A stretch of 43,592 nt of DNA from Deltaproteobacteria bacterium (GTDB taxonomy: Bacteria; Myxococcota_A; UBA796; SXON01), in assembly GCA_016875435.1 (NCBI GenBank), contig VGRE01000004.1, positions 1 to 43,592 of the forward strand, given 5' to 3'. Both the position numbers and the translations under genes were made by a program. Within the stretch, counting starts at the first letter, position 1, and each line of letters opens with the position of its first letter. This document shows positions 1 to 10,262 of the stretch, one piece after another. The notes beneath the pieces were generated by a model that did no database searches, was not told the origin of the DNA, and worked only from the letters and a program-made list of their open reading frames with translations.

Positions 1-226
1 CGCCATCCTTCGGCCGCTTCCGCACGCTGCGGTTGGCCCCGGCAAACATCGCACAGTTGAGCACCGCGTCGTCGTCCTGGTCTTTCAGCGAGAAGTACCA
101 GTGACCGCTCGCGGCCACCTTGAAGCCGCCGATCTCGCCCTCCACCCACACGTCGTCGAACTCGCCGCTCAGCACGTCGTTGATCTCGCCCACCAGCCCG
201 GCAACGGTGTATTTCTCAGCTTCCAC
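1..226 (-). CDS. xseA: Exodeoxyribonuclease VII large subunit, N-terminal OB-fold part (partial, runs off left edge; GTG start)
   Basis: Reverse strand reads VEAEKYTVAGLVGEINDVLSGEFDDVWVEGEIGGFKVAASGHWYFSLKDQDDDAVLNCAMFAGANRSVRKRPKDG, typical XseA N-terminus. Not in the ORF track because it runs off the edge. Confidence 0.88.
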   Translation of the reverse strand, partial: MEAEKYTVAGLVGEINDVLSGEFDDVWVEGEIGGFKVAASGHWYFSLKDQDDDAVLNCAMFAGANRSVRKRPKDG

Positions 227-338
227 GGGGCCCACCCAGCACCACCACGCTGTAACCGACGGCGGGGACCGTCCCGGGGAGCGGTCGCCAACACGGGCAA
301 GTGTGGTGTAAAGCAACCGGCGGCATAGGCGCGGCCCC

Positions 339-956
339 ATGCACCCCGCTGCCACCCCCGCCTTCTGGCACGAGCGCTGGACCAGCAACCAGATCGGCTT
401 CCACCAGGCCACTACGAATGAACTATTGTCGCGACACTGGCATCTGGACCGGGGTCGCGTGATCGTCCCCCTCTGCGGCGCCTCGCGCGACCTCGCGTGG
501 CTGGCGGCGCGGGGGCACTCGGTGGTGGGCGTGGAGTTTTCCGAGCTGGCCTGCGCGAGGTTCTTCGAGGAGCACGAGCTCTTGCCCGAGCGCGAGGGCA
601 ACCGCTGGCGGGCGGGCGCCGTCACCCTGGTGCAGGGCGACTTCTTCGCCTTTTCCGAGCCCGGCGCCTTCGACGCGGTGTACGACCGTGCCGCGCTCAT
701 CGCGCTGCCGCCGGGCGTGCGTCCCCGCTACGTGGACCACCTGCGACACCTGCTTCGCGCCCCGCGGGGGCTGTTGATCGGCTTCGAGTACGACCAGCAG
801 AAGCGCGACGGCCCGCCCTTCGCGGTCATGGCGAGCGAGGTGCGCGCGCTGTGGCCGGAGGCGGTGGAGGTGGAGCGCAGGCCGGTGGACGAGGAGCGCT
901 GGCGGGCGCTTGGTGGCGCTTCTGAAGTGGCGTGGCGCATCACCGCCGCCGCGTGA
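339..956 (+). CDS. tpm: Thiopurine S-methyltransferase (TPMT) family protein
   Basis: ORF-track protein; FWHERWTSNQIGFHQ N-terminus and VPLCGASRDLAWLAARGHSVVGVEFSELA SAM-binding region. Confidence 0.9.
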   Translation: MHPAATPAFWHERWTSNQIGFHQATTNELLSRHWHLDRGRVIVPLCGASRDLAWLAARGHSVVGVEFSELACARFFEEHELLPEREGNRWRAGAVTLVQGDFFAFSEPGAFDAVYDRAALIALPPGVRPRYVDHLRHLLRAPRGLLIGFEYDQQKRDGPPFAVMASEVRALWPEAVEVERRPVDEERWRALGGASEVAWRITAAA

Positions 957-3228
957 TCACCAGCCCCGCCGTCACCACCAGCGACAGCCCGAGGAGCCCG
1001 TAGAACCACGCGGGACGGTAGCTGAACACCACGGTGTGCTCCCCCGGCGGCAACTGCACCCCGCGGAACACGAGATCCACGCGTTCCACCGGCACCTCGG
1101 TGCCGTCGAGGGTGGCCGTCCAGCCGGGGAACCACAGGTCGGCGAGCACCAGCGTGCCCGCGCCGCTCGTCGCGATCTGCACGCGGGTGTCGGCGTAGTC
1201 CACGATCGTGGCCGTCCCGCCGGGCTCGCAGGCGGGGTCGCCGGCCTCCACGATGGCGGTGGTCTCGGGGTCGGCGGCGAGCAGCGCGGCGAAGGCCTCG
1301 TCGCCGTCTGTTTTGACATCGCGACAGGGAACCACGCGGGCGCGGGGGAGCGCGTCGCGGTCCTCGTACACGTTGTAGTGGCCCCGCACCACCGGGAGCA
1401 GGCCGGGGATCTCGTGGATGGTCGCGATCCAGCGCACCGCCATCCGGCGGGCCACGTCGTGATGCTCCAGGAATCGCGCGACTTTCTGCGGGCCCTTGTC
1501 GCCCACGTCGAGGCCGGCCGAGGCGAGCAGGGCCTCGTTGCGCACGATGAACAGGGGCGACGGGATGATCACGTCGCTGGTGCCGAGCGGGAGGCCGGTG
1601 CTGGCGGTGAGCAATTCGTCGTCGAGCGCGATGGGGACACGACGGTCGAGCACGGTGGTGCGGTAGCCACCCGGCTCGGTCATCCGCTCGGACAGCCAGC
1701 GGGGGACGGGCTCATCGTCGGCGACGGGGTGGTAGTCGCGACCGAAACCGAGCAGGTCGACGGCAACCAGCGCCGCGAGCAGCCGGGGACGGCGCAGCGC
1801 CGCCAGCGTGGCCAGCAGCAGGAGCACGGGCACGATCACCCGCGGCGAGCGCGGGTCCACGCTGCGATGGAGGTCGCCCATGATGCGGGCCACCTTCGCC
1901 GGGATCTCGGCGGCCACCTCGGGCTCGGGTTCGGGGAGGGCCGCGCGGAGCATGGCCCCCATCGACGGCGGCGGCGGCAAGTCGGCCTGCCGCCGGAAGT
2001 GCGCGTCGAGCCACGACGCGATCTCCCCGCCGCGGGTGCTCAGGCCGAGGCGAGCCACGCCAGTGCTGAGAGTGAACAGGGCGAGGAACACCAGCAGTCG
2101 CGACCGGCTCTGTTCCCGTCGCCACGCGAAACGCAAGGACTCGGTGCCGGCCGCGGCCAGCACCGCCACCGCGAGGGTGAGCCAGAGTCCAAAACGCGCC
2201 GGAAACCGGAAGTATCCGAAGCCGGGGAGCAGCCGCAGCAGCGACCACAGGGGGCCGCCGAGCATCAACAGCGCCGCGAGCGCCGCCAGCGCCGCCCAGC
2301 CCTTGCGACGGCGAGCGCCGAGCAGCGCCAGCACCGCCGCGGGCACCCCCACGTAGGTACAGGTCTCCCAGCTGTTGACGCCCTGTCCCCAGTAGCCGGC
2401 GCCCCGGTGGTAGTAGGTCTCGGCAATGTCGGCCGGGCGGTCGAAACCGAAGGCGTAGGGCAACACCAGGCCCACCAGCTCCTGCGGCGGCAAGGCGCCC
2501 ACCTGCGCGAAGGCCGCGCCCACGCCCCCGTCGCGCATCGAGAACTGGGCCAGTTGAAGGCTCGCCACCACCTGGGGCAGGGCCACCAGCGCGCCGAGCG
2601 CCGCGAAGGCGATCCAGCGCCGCCGCTCGCGCGGCGAGAGCACCCCCATCGCGTGGCCGGCGGCGAGCAGCCCGCCAAACGCGGCCGCTTGCGGGTGCCC
2701 GGCGAGGCCCATGGCGCCGATGCCGATCGCGGTGAGCCACCCCTGTCGCGACAGCGTAGCGCCGAGCACCCAGGGCAACCACGCCGCCGCGTTCTGCATC
2801 CCGAGGTAGAGACTGTGCGACACCATGAAGCCGGAAAAGCCGTAGATGATCCCCGCCAGTACCGGGCCCACCCCTCGCATCCCGAGCTTCTGGCAAAGCC
2901 ACCACGCGCCCATCGCCGCGAGCACGTGGTGGCCGAGCACCGCCCAGTCGAGCGCCAGGCCGTCGGGCAGGATCACGAACAACAGCATCGTGGGCAGGTA
3001 GAGAAAGCCGCCCTGTCCCTCGGCGAGGAGCGGGAAGCCGTTGGCGGCGCCGCTGGCCCAGAGCGGGAACTCGCCGGCCAGGTACTTCGCCGCCGCCCAG
3101 GCCCGCCAGGGCAGGTGGTGGTGCCGGAAGTCGTGGTACGCGAAGTGGCCCAGGCCGACCGACGCGCTCGGCGCGAGCAGCACCGCCAGCGCGACGTAGA
3201 GCGCCAGCACCGGGAGCCAGCGTTTCAC
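940..3228 (-). CDS. YfhO-family multi-pass membrane protein (GTG start, VKRWLPVLALYVALAV...)
   Basis: Right part of the 940..5040 ORF; hydrophobic segments, GxGHFAYHDFRHHHLPW, C-terminal YfhO-like region. GTG overlaps the upstream sulfatase TGA (GTGA). Confidence 0.82.
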   Translation of the reverse strand: MKRWLPVLALYVALAVLLAPSASVGLGHFAYHDFRHHHLPWRAWAAAKYLAGEFPLWASGAANGFPLLAEGQGGFLYLPTMLLFVILPDGLALDWAVLGHHVLAAMGAWWLCQKLGMRGVGPVLAGIIYGFSGFMVSHSLYLGMQNAAAWLPWVLGATLSRQGWLTAIGIGAMGLAGHPQAAAFGGLLAAGHAMGVLSPRERRRWIAFAALGALVALPQVVASLQLAQFSMRDGGVGAAFAQVGALPPQELVGLVLPYAFGFDRPADIAETYYHRGAGYWGQGVNSWETCTYVGVPAAVLALLGARRRKGWAALAALAALLMLGGPLWSLLRLLPGFGYFRFPARFGLWLTLAVAVLAAAGTESLRFAWRREQSRSRLLVFLALFTLSTGVARLGLSTRGGEIASWLDAHFRRQADLPPPPSMGAMLRAALPEPEPEVAAEIPAKVARIMGDLHRSVDPRSPRVIVPVLLLLATLAALRRPRLLAALVAVDLLGFGRDYHPVADDEPVPRWLSERMTEPGGYRTTVLDRRVPIALDDELLTASTGLPLGTSDVIIPSPLFIVRNEALLASAGLDVGDKGPQKVARFLEHHDVARRMAVRWIATIHEIPGLLPVVRGHYNVYEDRDALPRARVVPCRDVKTDGDEAFAALLAADPETTAIVEAGDPACEPGGTATIVDYADTRVQIATSGAGTLVLADLWFPGWTATLDGTEVPVERVDLVFRGVQLPPGEHTVVFSYRPAWFYGLLGLSLVVTAGLVITRRR

Positions 3229-5120
3229 GGGGCCTTCGCGGCCTCGGGCTCCACGTAGCCGAGGGCCTCCAGGAGGCTGCGCTGCTCGTCGCTCTGGGGC
3301 GCGGCGCGATCGACGTGCCCCTTGAGCATCTGCACGCTCAGCCGCCCGTTTTCCACGGCGGCTGGCTCCTCGTCGGCGAGGTTGTGCAGCTCGGCCGGGT
3401 CGGTGGCGAGGTCGTAGAGTTCTTCCGTCCCGAGGCCCTGGATGTACTTCACGCCGCTCGGCGACCGCACGCCGTAGAGCCAGCTCTGGGTGGAGCGACC
3501 CATCAACAACATGGGATCGGGGGGGATCTCTCGGCCGGTGAGACGGTAGGTCAGGGGCACCGAGCGCGTCTGCTGCAACAGCGGCAAGCCGGCGTGGTCG
3601 AGCAGGCTGTTGGCCACGTCGGCCACCGTCACCTGTTGCGACGCGCGGGTGCCCGCCCACGCCATCGGCGGCGAGGCCCAGGCCAGCATCGGCACGCGCA
3701 GCACCTCGTCGTAGAGCCCGTGGTGGGTGAACATGATGTCGTGCTCGCCGAGCGACTCGCCGTGGTCGGCGAGCACGATCACCAGCGCGTTGTCGAGGCG
3801 CCCCAGCGCACGCAGGCCATCGAGGTAGGCGCCGAGCTGCTGGTCGGCCCGTTCCACCTCGGCGCCGTACTGCTGGCGCAGGCCCTCGATCTCGGCCGCG
3901 TCGTAGTCGTAGCCGGGCTCCTGCTTGAGGATGGCGGCGTGGTCGAGCGGGCCCTCGTAGGGGGAGTGGGGCTCGAACACGTGGGTCCACAAGAACACCG
4001 GCTCGGTGGCAGGTACCGTCGCGGTCCATCGCAAGGCGCGCTCGTAGGTACGGGGGCCCTCTCGCTCCAGCAGGAACGGGAAATCCGCAGGGTTGCCGAA
4101 GCGCATGAGCAGGCGGAGCGCCGCGTAGCCGGCCCGGAACTCCGACAGGCCGCGGAAGGCCGGCAGGAAGTCGTCGTCGTACACCTCGAAGCCCTGGTCG
4201 AGCCCGGTGGCGGAGTCGACCGCGAAGGCCGACACGAAGGCGCCCGCGCGCCAGCCGAGGAACTGGAGCTGCTCGGCCACGGTGAGCGCGTTGCGCGGCA
4301 GGGACATGCCGTTCTGCTCGAGTCCATGCTCGGCGGGGTGCAGCCCGGTGAGCATCGACGCGTGGGCGGGCGCGGTTTCCGGGAGCGGGGTGATGGCGTT
4401 GTCGAAGGCCGCGCCCTCGGCGGCGAGGCGATCCATCACCGGCGTGGCGAAGCGGCCCCCGTAGGTGCCCAGGTGGTCGCGACGCAGGGTGTCGATGGTG
4501 ACCAGCACGAGGTTCGGCGCGCCCGGCGGCGCCGGGTCGATCTGCGGCGGCGACGGCTGCACCATCGAGGCCGAGGCGGCCGCGAGCACCGAGACAACGA
4601 AAGCAGGCAGGCGGAAACCCACCCGGGGGACCATGCCGATCATCTCGCGACGATACCAATACCCAGCGTTGTACCAGCCGAAGGCGAAGAGCGAGAGCAC
4701 CAGCGCGAGCATGCCGAAGGCGCCCTTGAGATCGCCCCGGTGAAACAGCTCCACGCCCATCGGGAAGAAAAAGAACGCCGCGAACCCGGCCACGCCGAGG
4801 GCGAAGCCCGCGCGGTAGCGCGCCCAGCGGCGTGACTGTCGCGCCAGCAGCGGACCCAGGAGGCCGCCCGCCACGCCAAAGGCAAAGGCCACGGCGGCGT
4901 CGGCCAGCACCGCGCCCACCGCCAGCTCGGCGCGCTCCCAGGGCGAGAGGACGAGCTTCACCCGGAGCGCGAGCGCCACCCCCTCCACCGCGCCGATCAC
5001 CGCCCCGGCGGCGGCCACGTGACCGGCGATGCGCAGCCACGCGCGACCGTCGGGCACCGGCGCGATGTCGTCGAAGCTCTCGTCGGGGCTGTCGGCGTAG
5101 GGGGGCTGGTCCTGGCTCAC
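3225..5120 (-). CDS. Membrane-anchored sulfatase-family (alkaline phosphatase superfamily) protein
   Basis: NLVLVTIDTLRRDHLGTYGG, TAPAHASMLTGLHP, ADHGESLGEH motifs; N-terminal TM segments. Confidence 0.88.
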   Translation of the reverse strand: MSQDQPPYADSPDESFDDIAPVPDGRAWLRIAGHVAAAGAVIGAVEGVALALRVKLVLSPWERAELAVGAVLADAAVAFAFGVAGGLLGPLLARQSRRWARYRAGFALGVAGFAAFFFFPMGVELFHRGDLKGAFGMLALVLSLFAFGWYNAGYWYRREMIGMVPRVGFRLPAFVVSVLAAASASMVQPSPPQIDPAPPGAPNLVLVTIDTLRRDHLGTYGGRFATPVMDRLAAEGAAFDNAITPLPETAPAHASMLTGLHPAEHGLEQNGMSLPRNALTVAEQLQFLGWRAGAFVSAFAVDSATGLDQGFEVYDDDFLPAFRGLSEFRAGYAALRLLMRFGNPADFPFLLEREGPRTYERALRWTATVPATEPVFLWTHVFEPHSPYEGPLDHAAILKQEPGYDYDAAEIEGLRQQYGAEVERADQQLGAYLDGLRALGRLDNALVIVLADHGESLGEHDIMFTHHGLYDEVLRVPMLAWASPPMAWAGTRASQQVTVADVANSLLDHAGLPLLQQTRSVPLTYRLTGREIPPDPMLLMGRSTQSWLYGVRSPSGVKYIQGLGTEELYDLATDPAELHNLADEEPAAVENGRLSVQMLKGHVDRAAPQSDEQRSLLEALGYVEPEAAKAP

Positions 5121-6826
5121 CCGCCCTCCACGTAGCCGAGCGCCTCCAGCGCCTGCCGCGTGGCGTCGTCCATCTCGGGGCCGACGGTGGCGGCCTTGTC
5201 GCGCAGCAACAAGCGGAGAAGCTCCTCGCGCGCTTTCGACGCCTCGCCCGGCGCGAGGTTCCGCATTTCGCCGGGGTCCGTCGCGAGCTCGTAATACTCC
5301 ACCGCGCCCGACTCCTTGGCGATCAGCTTGGTGCCCGCGCCGCGCAGGGCGTGGTCGACGGGCGGGTTGGCCACGAAGCGGCCCGCGGTCGTGGATGCCA
5401 CCACGGGCGTGTCGCGACAGGCCTCCCCGCGAAGCTCCGGCACTCGCGACAGCCCGTCACGCGCGTGCCCGTCGTCGATGCCCACGAGGTCGAGGATGGT
5501 GGGCGCGAGGTCGACGCCCGACACCTGGCAGTCCTGGACCAGGCCGGCGACAACGGCGGCCGGGTAGCGCACCACCAGGGGCACGCGCAGCGAGGGGTCG
5601 TAGAGATCGTCGCCGTGATCGAAGAGGTAGCCGTGCTCGTCGAGGCTCTCGCCATGGTCGGCGGTGACGACGACGATGGTGTTGTCGAGCCGGTCGCCCA
5701 GCGCATCGAGCAGGGCGCCCATGGCACCGTCGACGTAGGCCACCTCGTCGTCGTAGGCGTCCTTGAGGTAGTCGACGCTGGTGATCGCGCGGTGCCGGGC
5801 TGGCCAGTAGGCCGGGAGGGGGAGGATCGCGCCGCTGGTGGGCGGATCCGCCGCCGCCGCCCCGGGACGAACCGGCGCCTCGTAGGGCCCGTGCGCGTCG
5901 TAGAAGTGGACGAAGGCGAAGAAAGTCTCCTCGCGATGGGCACGCAACCAGCGGGCGGCGCGGTCGATCACCCGGTGGGCGGGGCGCTCCCGGAGCGCGT
6001 GTTCCTTCACGAAAAACTGGTTGTAAAGCTTCACGATCGACAACGACTCGGCGCCGGGCCAGGCGCCGAAGTCATCGTCCCAGGCGTCCATGCCCTGGGC
6101 CCAGCCATACTTGCTGTGCAGGGGAAAGCCGGCCACGAAGCCGCCGGTGAGGTAGCCCCGCTCGCCAAGGGCCCGCCACACCAGCGCCTCGCGCTCGCCG
6201 AGGTCGGTGCCGTTGCTCACGATGCCGCTCTTGTAGGGGGCAAGGCCGGTGAACATCGCGAGATGCGAGGGCTCGGTGATCGGGGCGGCGGCGATGGCCT
6301 GGGAGAAGCTCGTCCCCTCGCGGGCAAGTCGCGACCACACCGGCTTGTCGCCCACCGCGTCGGCTCGCGTGGTGTCGAGGCTCACCACCAGCACGCTCGG
6401 CAAGTCACTCGGGGTGCCACGGGTAGGGGTGGAGCGCGCCACCGCCGCGATCGTCGCGAGCGCTGCCAGCACGAGAAGTCGCCTCACGGTGAGCAGTCGC
6501 GACAGGAACCATCCCCCGGCGGCGCCGAGTACGAAAGTACCGATCATCCCGCCCCACACGCGCGGGTCGCGGACAAACTCGTTGAGCACCAGCTCGTAGC
6601 GGTAGTTGATCGACACCAGGAGCCCGGACAGGCCGGCCGCCACCACCGGGCAGCGCCGCGAGAGCGCAAGCGGGACCGTCACCGCGCACGCGCAGAGCGC
6701 GCTCAAGAGCGCCCACTGGCCCACCTGCGCAAGATCAAAGGCACGAAGCGGGCTTGCACGGAGCGCCACCTCGGCGAGCCCGGCGGCCACGCCCAGCGCC
6801 GTCGCGAAGCTGAGTGTCGGTCGCAC
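5117..6826 (-). CDS. Membrane-anchored sulfatase-family protein (second copy)
   Basis: VLVVSLDTTRADAVG, TEPSHLAMFTGLAP, TADHGESLDEHGYLFDHG; 4-nt ATGA overlap with the next gene. Confidence 0.88.
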   Translation of the reverse strand: MRPTLSFATALGVAAGLAEVALRASPLRAFDLAQVGQWALLSALCACAVTVPLALSRRCPVVAAGLSGLLVSINYRYELVLNEFVRDPRVWGGMIGTFVLGAAGGWFLSRLLTVRRLLVLAALATIAAVARSTPTRGTPSDLPSVLVVSLDTTRADAVGDKPVWSRLAREGTSFSQAIAAAPITEPSHLAMFTGLAPYKSGIVSNGTDLGEREALVWRALGERGYLTGGFVAGFPLHSKYGWAQGMDAWDDDFGAWPGAESLSIVKLYNQFFVKEHALRERPAHRVIDRAARWLRAHREETFFAFVHFYDAHGPYEAPVRPGAAAADPPTSGAILPLPAYWPARHRAITSVDYLKDAYDDEVAYVDGAMGALLDALGDRLDNTIVVVTADHGESLDEHGYLFDHGDDLYDPSLRVPLVVRYPAAVVAGLVQDCQVSGVDLAPTILDLVGIDDGHARDGLSRVPELRGEACRDTPVVASTTAGRFVANPPVDHALRGAGTKLIAKESGAVEYYELATDPGEMRNLAPGEASKAREELLRLLLRDKAATVGPEMDDATRQALEALGYVEGG

Positions 6827-6850
6827 CGCCGGCTGCTATCCTGTCTCGCC

Positions 6851-7516
6851 GTGCGCCTCGCCACCCGCCTGCTCCTGCTCTGCACCCCCGCCGCGGCCGT
6901 GGCCTGCACCGCGAGCAGCCCGGCCAACGCCGCGCCGAGCGTGTCGATCACCGAGCCCGAGAACGACGCGGAGTACCGCGCGGGCGAGCCCTTCAGCGTG
7001 GTGGTGGCCGCCTCCGACGACGGCGGCGTGGCCGGCCTCGATTTCGACTGGGCGCTGAGCCCCGACGCCGGCGTGGAGGGCCACACCTTCGTGTCGGACA
7101 CCGAGGCCGAGCTGTACGTCGACGCGGGGCTCCCCGAGGGCGAGTTCGACATCACCGTGCTGGCCACTGACTACGCCGGGGAAACCGACAGCGACGAAGT
7201 TCACGTGGTGGTGGAGGCCAACGACGCCCCCAACGTGAAGATCCAGCAGCCGGAAGATGGGGAAACCTACGAGCTCGGCAGTCCGATCATCGTGGAGGTG
7301 AAGGTGAAGGCGAAAGACGACGACATGAGCGCCATCACCATGGTGTGGGGCGGCATCGCCGAGGGGGTCGACGACGCGCCGAGCACGCCCCCCGACGACG
7401 GGATCATCATCTTCTACGTGGAAGACGTGCCCGAGGGGAAACAGGAGCTGATCGTCACCGGGCGCGACAGCGGCGGGGCCGCCGAGACGGAGACGGTGGA
7501 GTTCAGGGTGCGTTAG
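6851..7516 (+). CDS. Putative lipoprotein with tandem Ig/cadherin-like domains (GTG start)
   Basis: VRLATRLLLLCTPAAAVACTASS lipobox followed by two APSVSITEPENDAEY / APNVKIQQPEDGETY repeats; C-terminal part of ORF 4832..7516. Confidence 0.75.
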   Translation: MRLATRLLLLCTPAAAVACTASSPANAAPSVSITEPENDAEYRAGEPFSVVVAASDDGGVAGLDFDWALSPDAGVEGHTFVSDTEAELYVDAGLPEGEFDITVLATDYAGETDSDEVHVVVEANDAPNVKIQQPEDGETYELGSPIIVEVKVKAKDDDMSAITMVWGGIAEGVDDAPSTPPDDGIIIFYVEDVPEGKQELIVTGRDSGGAAETETVEFRVR

Positions 7517-7528
7517 CGACGGCGCGCC

Positions 7529-9106
7529 ATGGACGCCGCCGAACTCGACACGCTCCACCGCGAGGCCGCGCGTCGCCGCACCTTCGCCATCATCTCCCAC
7601 CCCGACGCGGGCAAGACCACGCTCACCGAGAAGCTGTTGCTCTACGGCGGCGCCATCCACATCGCCGGCGCGGTCAAGTCGCGCAAGGCATCGCGACACG
7701 CGGTGTCGGACTGGATGAAGATGGAGCAGGAGCGCGGCATCTCGATCACGTCGAGCGTCTTGCAGTTCGACCACCGCGGCAAGCGGCTGAACTTGCTCGA
7801 CACGCCCGGCCACGCCGACTTCTCCGAGGACACCTACCGGGTTCTCGCGGCGGTGGACTGCGCGGTGATGCTCATCGACAACGCCAAGGGTGTCGAGGAT
7901 CGAACCCGCAAGTTGTTCGACGTGTGTCGCCTTCGCGGCATCCCGGTGCTCACCTTCGTCAACAAGTGCGACCGCGAGGGCATCGACCCGCTCACGCTGC
8001 TCGACGACGTGGGCAAGGCCCTCGGCATCGAGTGCGCGCCGGTGAACTGGCCGGTGGGCTCCGGTCGCGACTTCGTCGGCGTCTACGACCGCGCCTCGCG
8101 ACAGGTGATGCGCTTCGGCGAGGGCAAGGGCACCGAGCTGGTGGAGTTCGAGCGCATCGACCCGGGCGAGGTCGACGAGGGCCTCCGCGCCAAGCTGCAC
8201 GACGACGTCGAGCTGCTCGACGTGGCGGGCGAGGGCTACGACCCCGAGCGTTTCCTCGCCGGCAGACAGACTCCGGTGTTCTTCGGCTCGGCGCTCACCA
8301 ACTTCGGCGTGGAGCCCTTCCTCGACGCGATGGTCGACATGGCGCCCGGCCCGCGCATGCGCCCCTGCACCGGGCTCCCGCGCCCGCCGGACGACCCGCG
8401 CTTCTCCGGCTTCGTGTTCAAGATCCAGGCCAACATGAATCCCCGCCACCGCGACCGCGTGGCCTTCCTCCGGGTACAAAGCGGCAAGTTCGAGCGGGGC
8501 ATGGAGGTGAGCATCCACCGCAGCGGCGAGACGATCAAGCTCGCCAAGCCCCACACCTTCCTCGGCAGCGAGCGCGAGCTGCTCGACGAGGCCTGGCCGG
8601 GCGACGTGATCGGCCTCTTCGACCCCGGCGCCCTGCGCATCGGCGACTCGCTCTACGTGAAAGACCGGGTGGAGTACCAGGGCATTCCCCGCTTCGCCCC
8701 CGAGCACTTCGCGCGGGTGAAGCTGAAAGACCCGATGCGTCGTAAGCACTTGACGACTGGCTTGCAGCAACTCTCGCAGGAGGGCGCGATCCAGCTCTTT
8801 TTCCGCCCGGAGCTCGGCGAGCAGGACCCCTACCTCGGCGCCGTGGGACAGCTCCAGTTCGAGGTGCTGCTCCACCGCCTGGAGACCGAGTACGGCGTGA
8901 AGGCGGTGCTCGACTCGTCGCCCTTCCGCCTCGCTCGCTGGGCGCGGGGGGAGAAGGGCGTGACGTGGATGAAGGCTCGTCGCGACTACACCGTGGTGGA
9001 AGACCGCCACGGCAACCCGGTGGTGCTCAGCGAGAGCCCCTGGCCCTTGCAGTACGCCCAGCGGGAGAACCCGGGGCTGGAGTTGTTCGAGGTGGAGCCG
9101 GTTTGA
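7529..9106 (+). CDS. prfC: Peptide chain release factor 3
   Basis: FAIISHPDAGKTTLTEKLLLYGGAI...KSRKASRHAVSDWMKMEQERGISITSSV and LLDTPGHADFSEDTYR. Confidence 0.98.
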   Translation: MDAAELDTLHREAARRRTFAIISHPDAGKTTLTEKLLLYGGAIHIAGAVKSRKASRHAVSDWMKMEQERGISITSSVLQFDHRGKRLNLLDTPGHADFSEDTYRVLAAVDCAVMLIDNAKGVEDRTRKLFDVCRLRGIPVLTFVNKCDREGIDPLTLLDDVGKALGIECAPVNWPVGSGRDFVGVYDRASRQVMRFGEGKGTELVEFERIDPGEVDEGLRAKLHDDVELLDVAGEGYDPERFLAGRQTPVFFGSALTNFGVEPFLDAMVDMAPGPRMRPCTGLPRPPDDPRFSGFVFKIQANMNPRHRDRVAFLRVQSGKFERGMEVSIHRSGETIKLAKPHTFLGSERELLDEAWPGDVIGLFDPGALRIGDSLYVKDRVEYQGIPRFAPEHFARVKLKDPMRRKHLTTGLQQLSQEGAIQLFFRPELGEQDPYLGAVGQLQFEVLLHRLETEYGVKAVLDSSPFRLARWARGEKGVTWMKARRDYTVVEDRHGNPVVLSESPWPLQYAQRENPGLELFEVEPV

Positions 9107-9121
9107 GGTAGGCTGCAGCCC

Positions 9122-10036
9122 ATGCGCCGCCGCCTCTGGGTCATGGTCGTCCTCGGGCTCCTCGCGGCCGCCCTGTTCGTGGGCATGCGGCAGGTCGACC
9201 ATGTCCGGACCGCCCACATGCGCAAGCCGCGCGTGCCGGAGATTCGCATCGGTCGCGACACGCCCACGCGCGCGGCCGGGGCCTCCGTGGAACGGGACTA
9301 CGCCACTGTGCACTGCGTGGGACCGGAGGGCGCCAGCGGCACGGTGTGGGCGCGCGAGGCGGGGGGCGAGGCCCGCACCGCCGCGAGCGACGACGGGCAA
9401 TACAACCTCGCGCTCGCGCCGGGCACCTGGTCGTTGTCCTGGCAACACGACGAGCGCTGGACCAACCTGGGCACCCTCGACCTCGACGCGGGCGACGTGG
9501 CCGAGTGCCAGCTCAAGACACGCTGGGCCCTGGCCGGGAAGGTCGTCAACCTGCTCGACGAGCCCCTTGCCGGCGTGGAGGTGTGGGGCTGCGGCGACAC
9601 CGTGGAGACCGACGAGCGCGGCGAGTTCACCCTGAATCCCCGCAAGGGCGAGTGCCTCGTGCGCGCCCGGGTGCGCGACGGTGCCCTGTCGCGACACTCC
9701 GAGGGTGCGTACTTCTCCGTTTTCGACCCGGTCGAGTCGGTGAAGCTCACCCTCGACGACTCCCCCGTGGCCGGCATCGGCGTGCTGATCGCCCAGGTCG
9801 ACGAGGGTATCAGGGTAGACGGCGTGCGACCGGAGAGCCCCGCCGAGGAGGCCGGCCTCGAGAACGGCGACATGATCGTGGCGATCGACGGTCACGACAC
9901 CGAGGGCTGGAGCAGCTACGAGGCGATGGACGAGATCACCGGCGACGAGGGCACGGTGGTGAAGCTGGAGATCCGTCGCGAGGGGCGCACGCTCGACGTC
10001 ACGGTGCGGCGGGAGCGATTCGAGGCGGACGACTAG
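9122..10036 (+). CDS. Membrane-anchored protein with carboxypeptidase-regulatory-like and C-terminal PDZ domain
   Basis: N-terminal TM; GVRPESPAEEAGLENGDMIVAIDGHDTEGWSSYEAMDEI PDZ pattern. Confidence 0.75.
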   Translation: MRRRLWVMVVLGLLAAALFVGMRQVDHVRTAHMRKPRVPEIRIGRDTPTRAAGASVERDYATVHCVGPEGASGTVWAREAGGEARTAASDDGQYNLALAPGTWSLSWQHDERWTNLGTLDLDAGDVAECQLKTRWALAGKVVNLLDEPLAGVEVWGCGDTVETDERGEFTLNPRKGECLVRARVRDGALSRHSEGAYFSVFDPVESVKLTLDDSPVAGIGVLIAQVDEGIRVDGVRPESPAEEAGLENGDMIVAIDGHDTEGWSSYEAMDEITGDEGTVVKLEIRREGRTLDVTVRRERFEADD

Positions 10037-10119
10037 CGGGAGAAGCTGACGTCGAGCGCGTGGGTGATCACCACCGGGGCCGAATCGGCGACCACCCCGA
10101 CGGACAAACGAAAGCTATC
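10033..10119 (-). pseudogene. Possible 3' remnant of a minus-strand gene (DSFRLSVGVVADSAPVVITHALDVSFSR*)
   Basis: 28 open codons with coding-like composition ending at a TAG sharing CTAG with the convergent PDZ gene; no start before an upstream stop. Confidence 0.3.
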
Positions 10120-10262
10120 TCAGGCAGCCTGGGCGCCAGGGCGGCCCGGAGCGACACATTCGTCCTATTTCCTGTTGGATGGCTCGGGGCAGTGTCTCGA
10201 GTTCGCCCGACGACCTCTGTGACCCGTGTCGCGACAAGACTCGTGTTGCCTGATCCGCGCCC

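Noticed and set aside
910-3258. 782-aa plus-strand ORF (also 3315..4835 +, the plus-strand body of 4832..7516, 6836..9895 -, 19004..21226 +, 21448..22815 +, 23633..25453 +)
   Set aside because: Antisense shadows of well-supported genes in high-GC DNA; translations are low-complexity Arg/Gly/His/Ala-rich with no recognisable domain.
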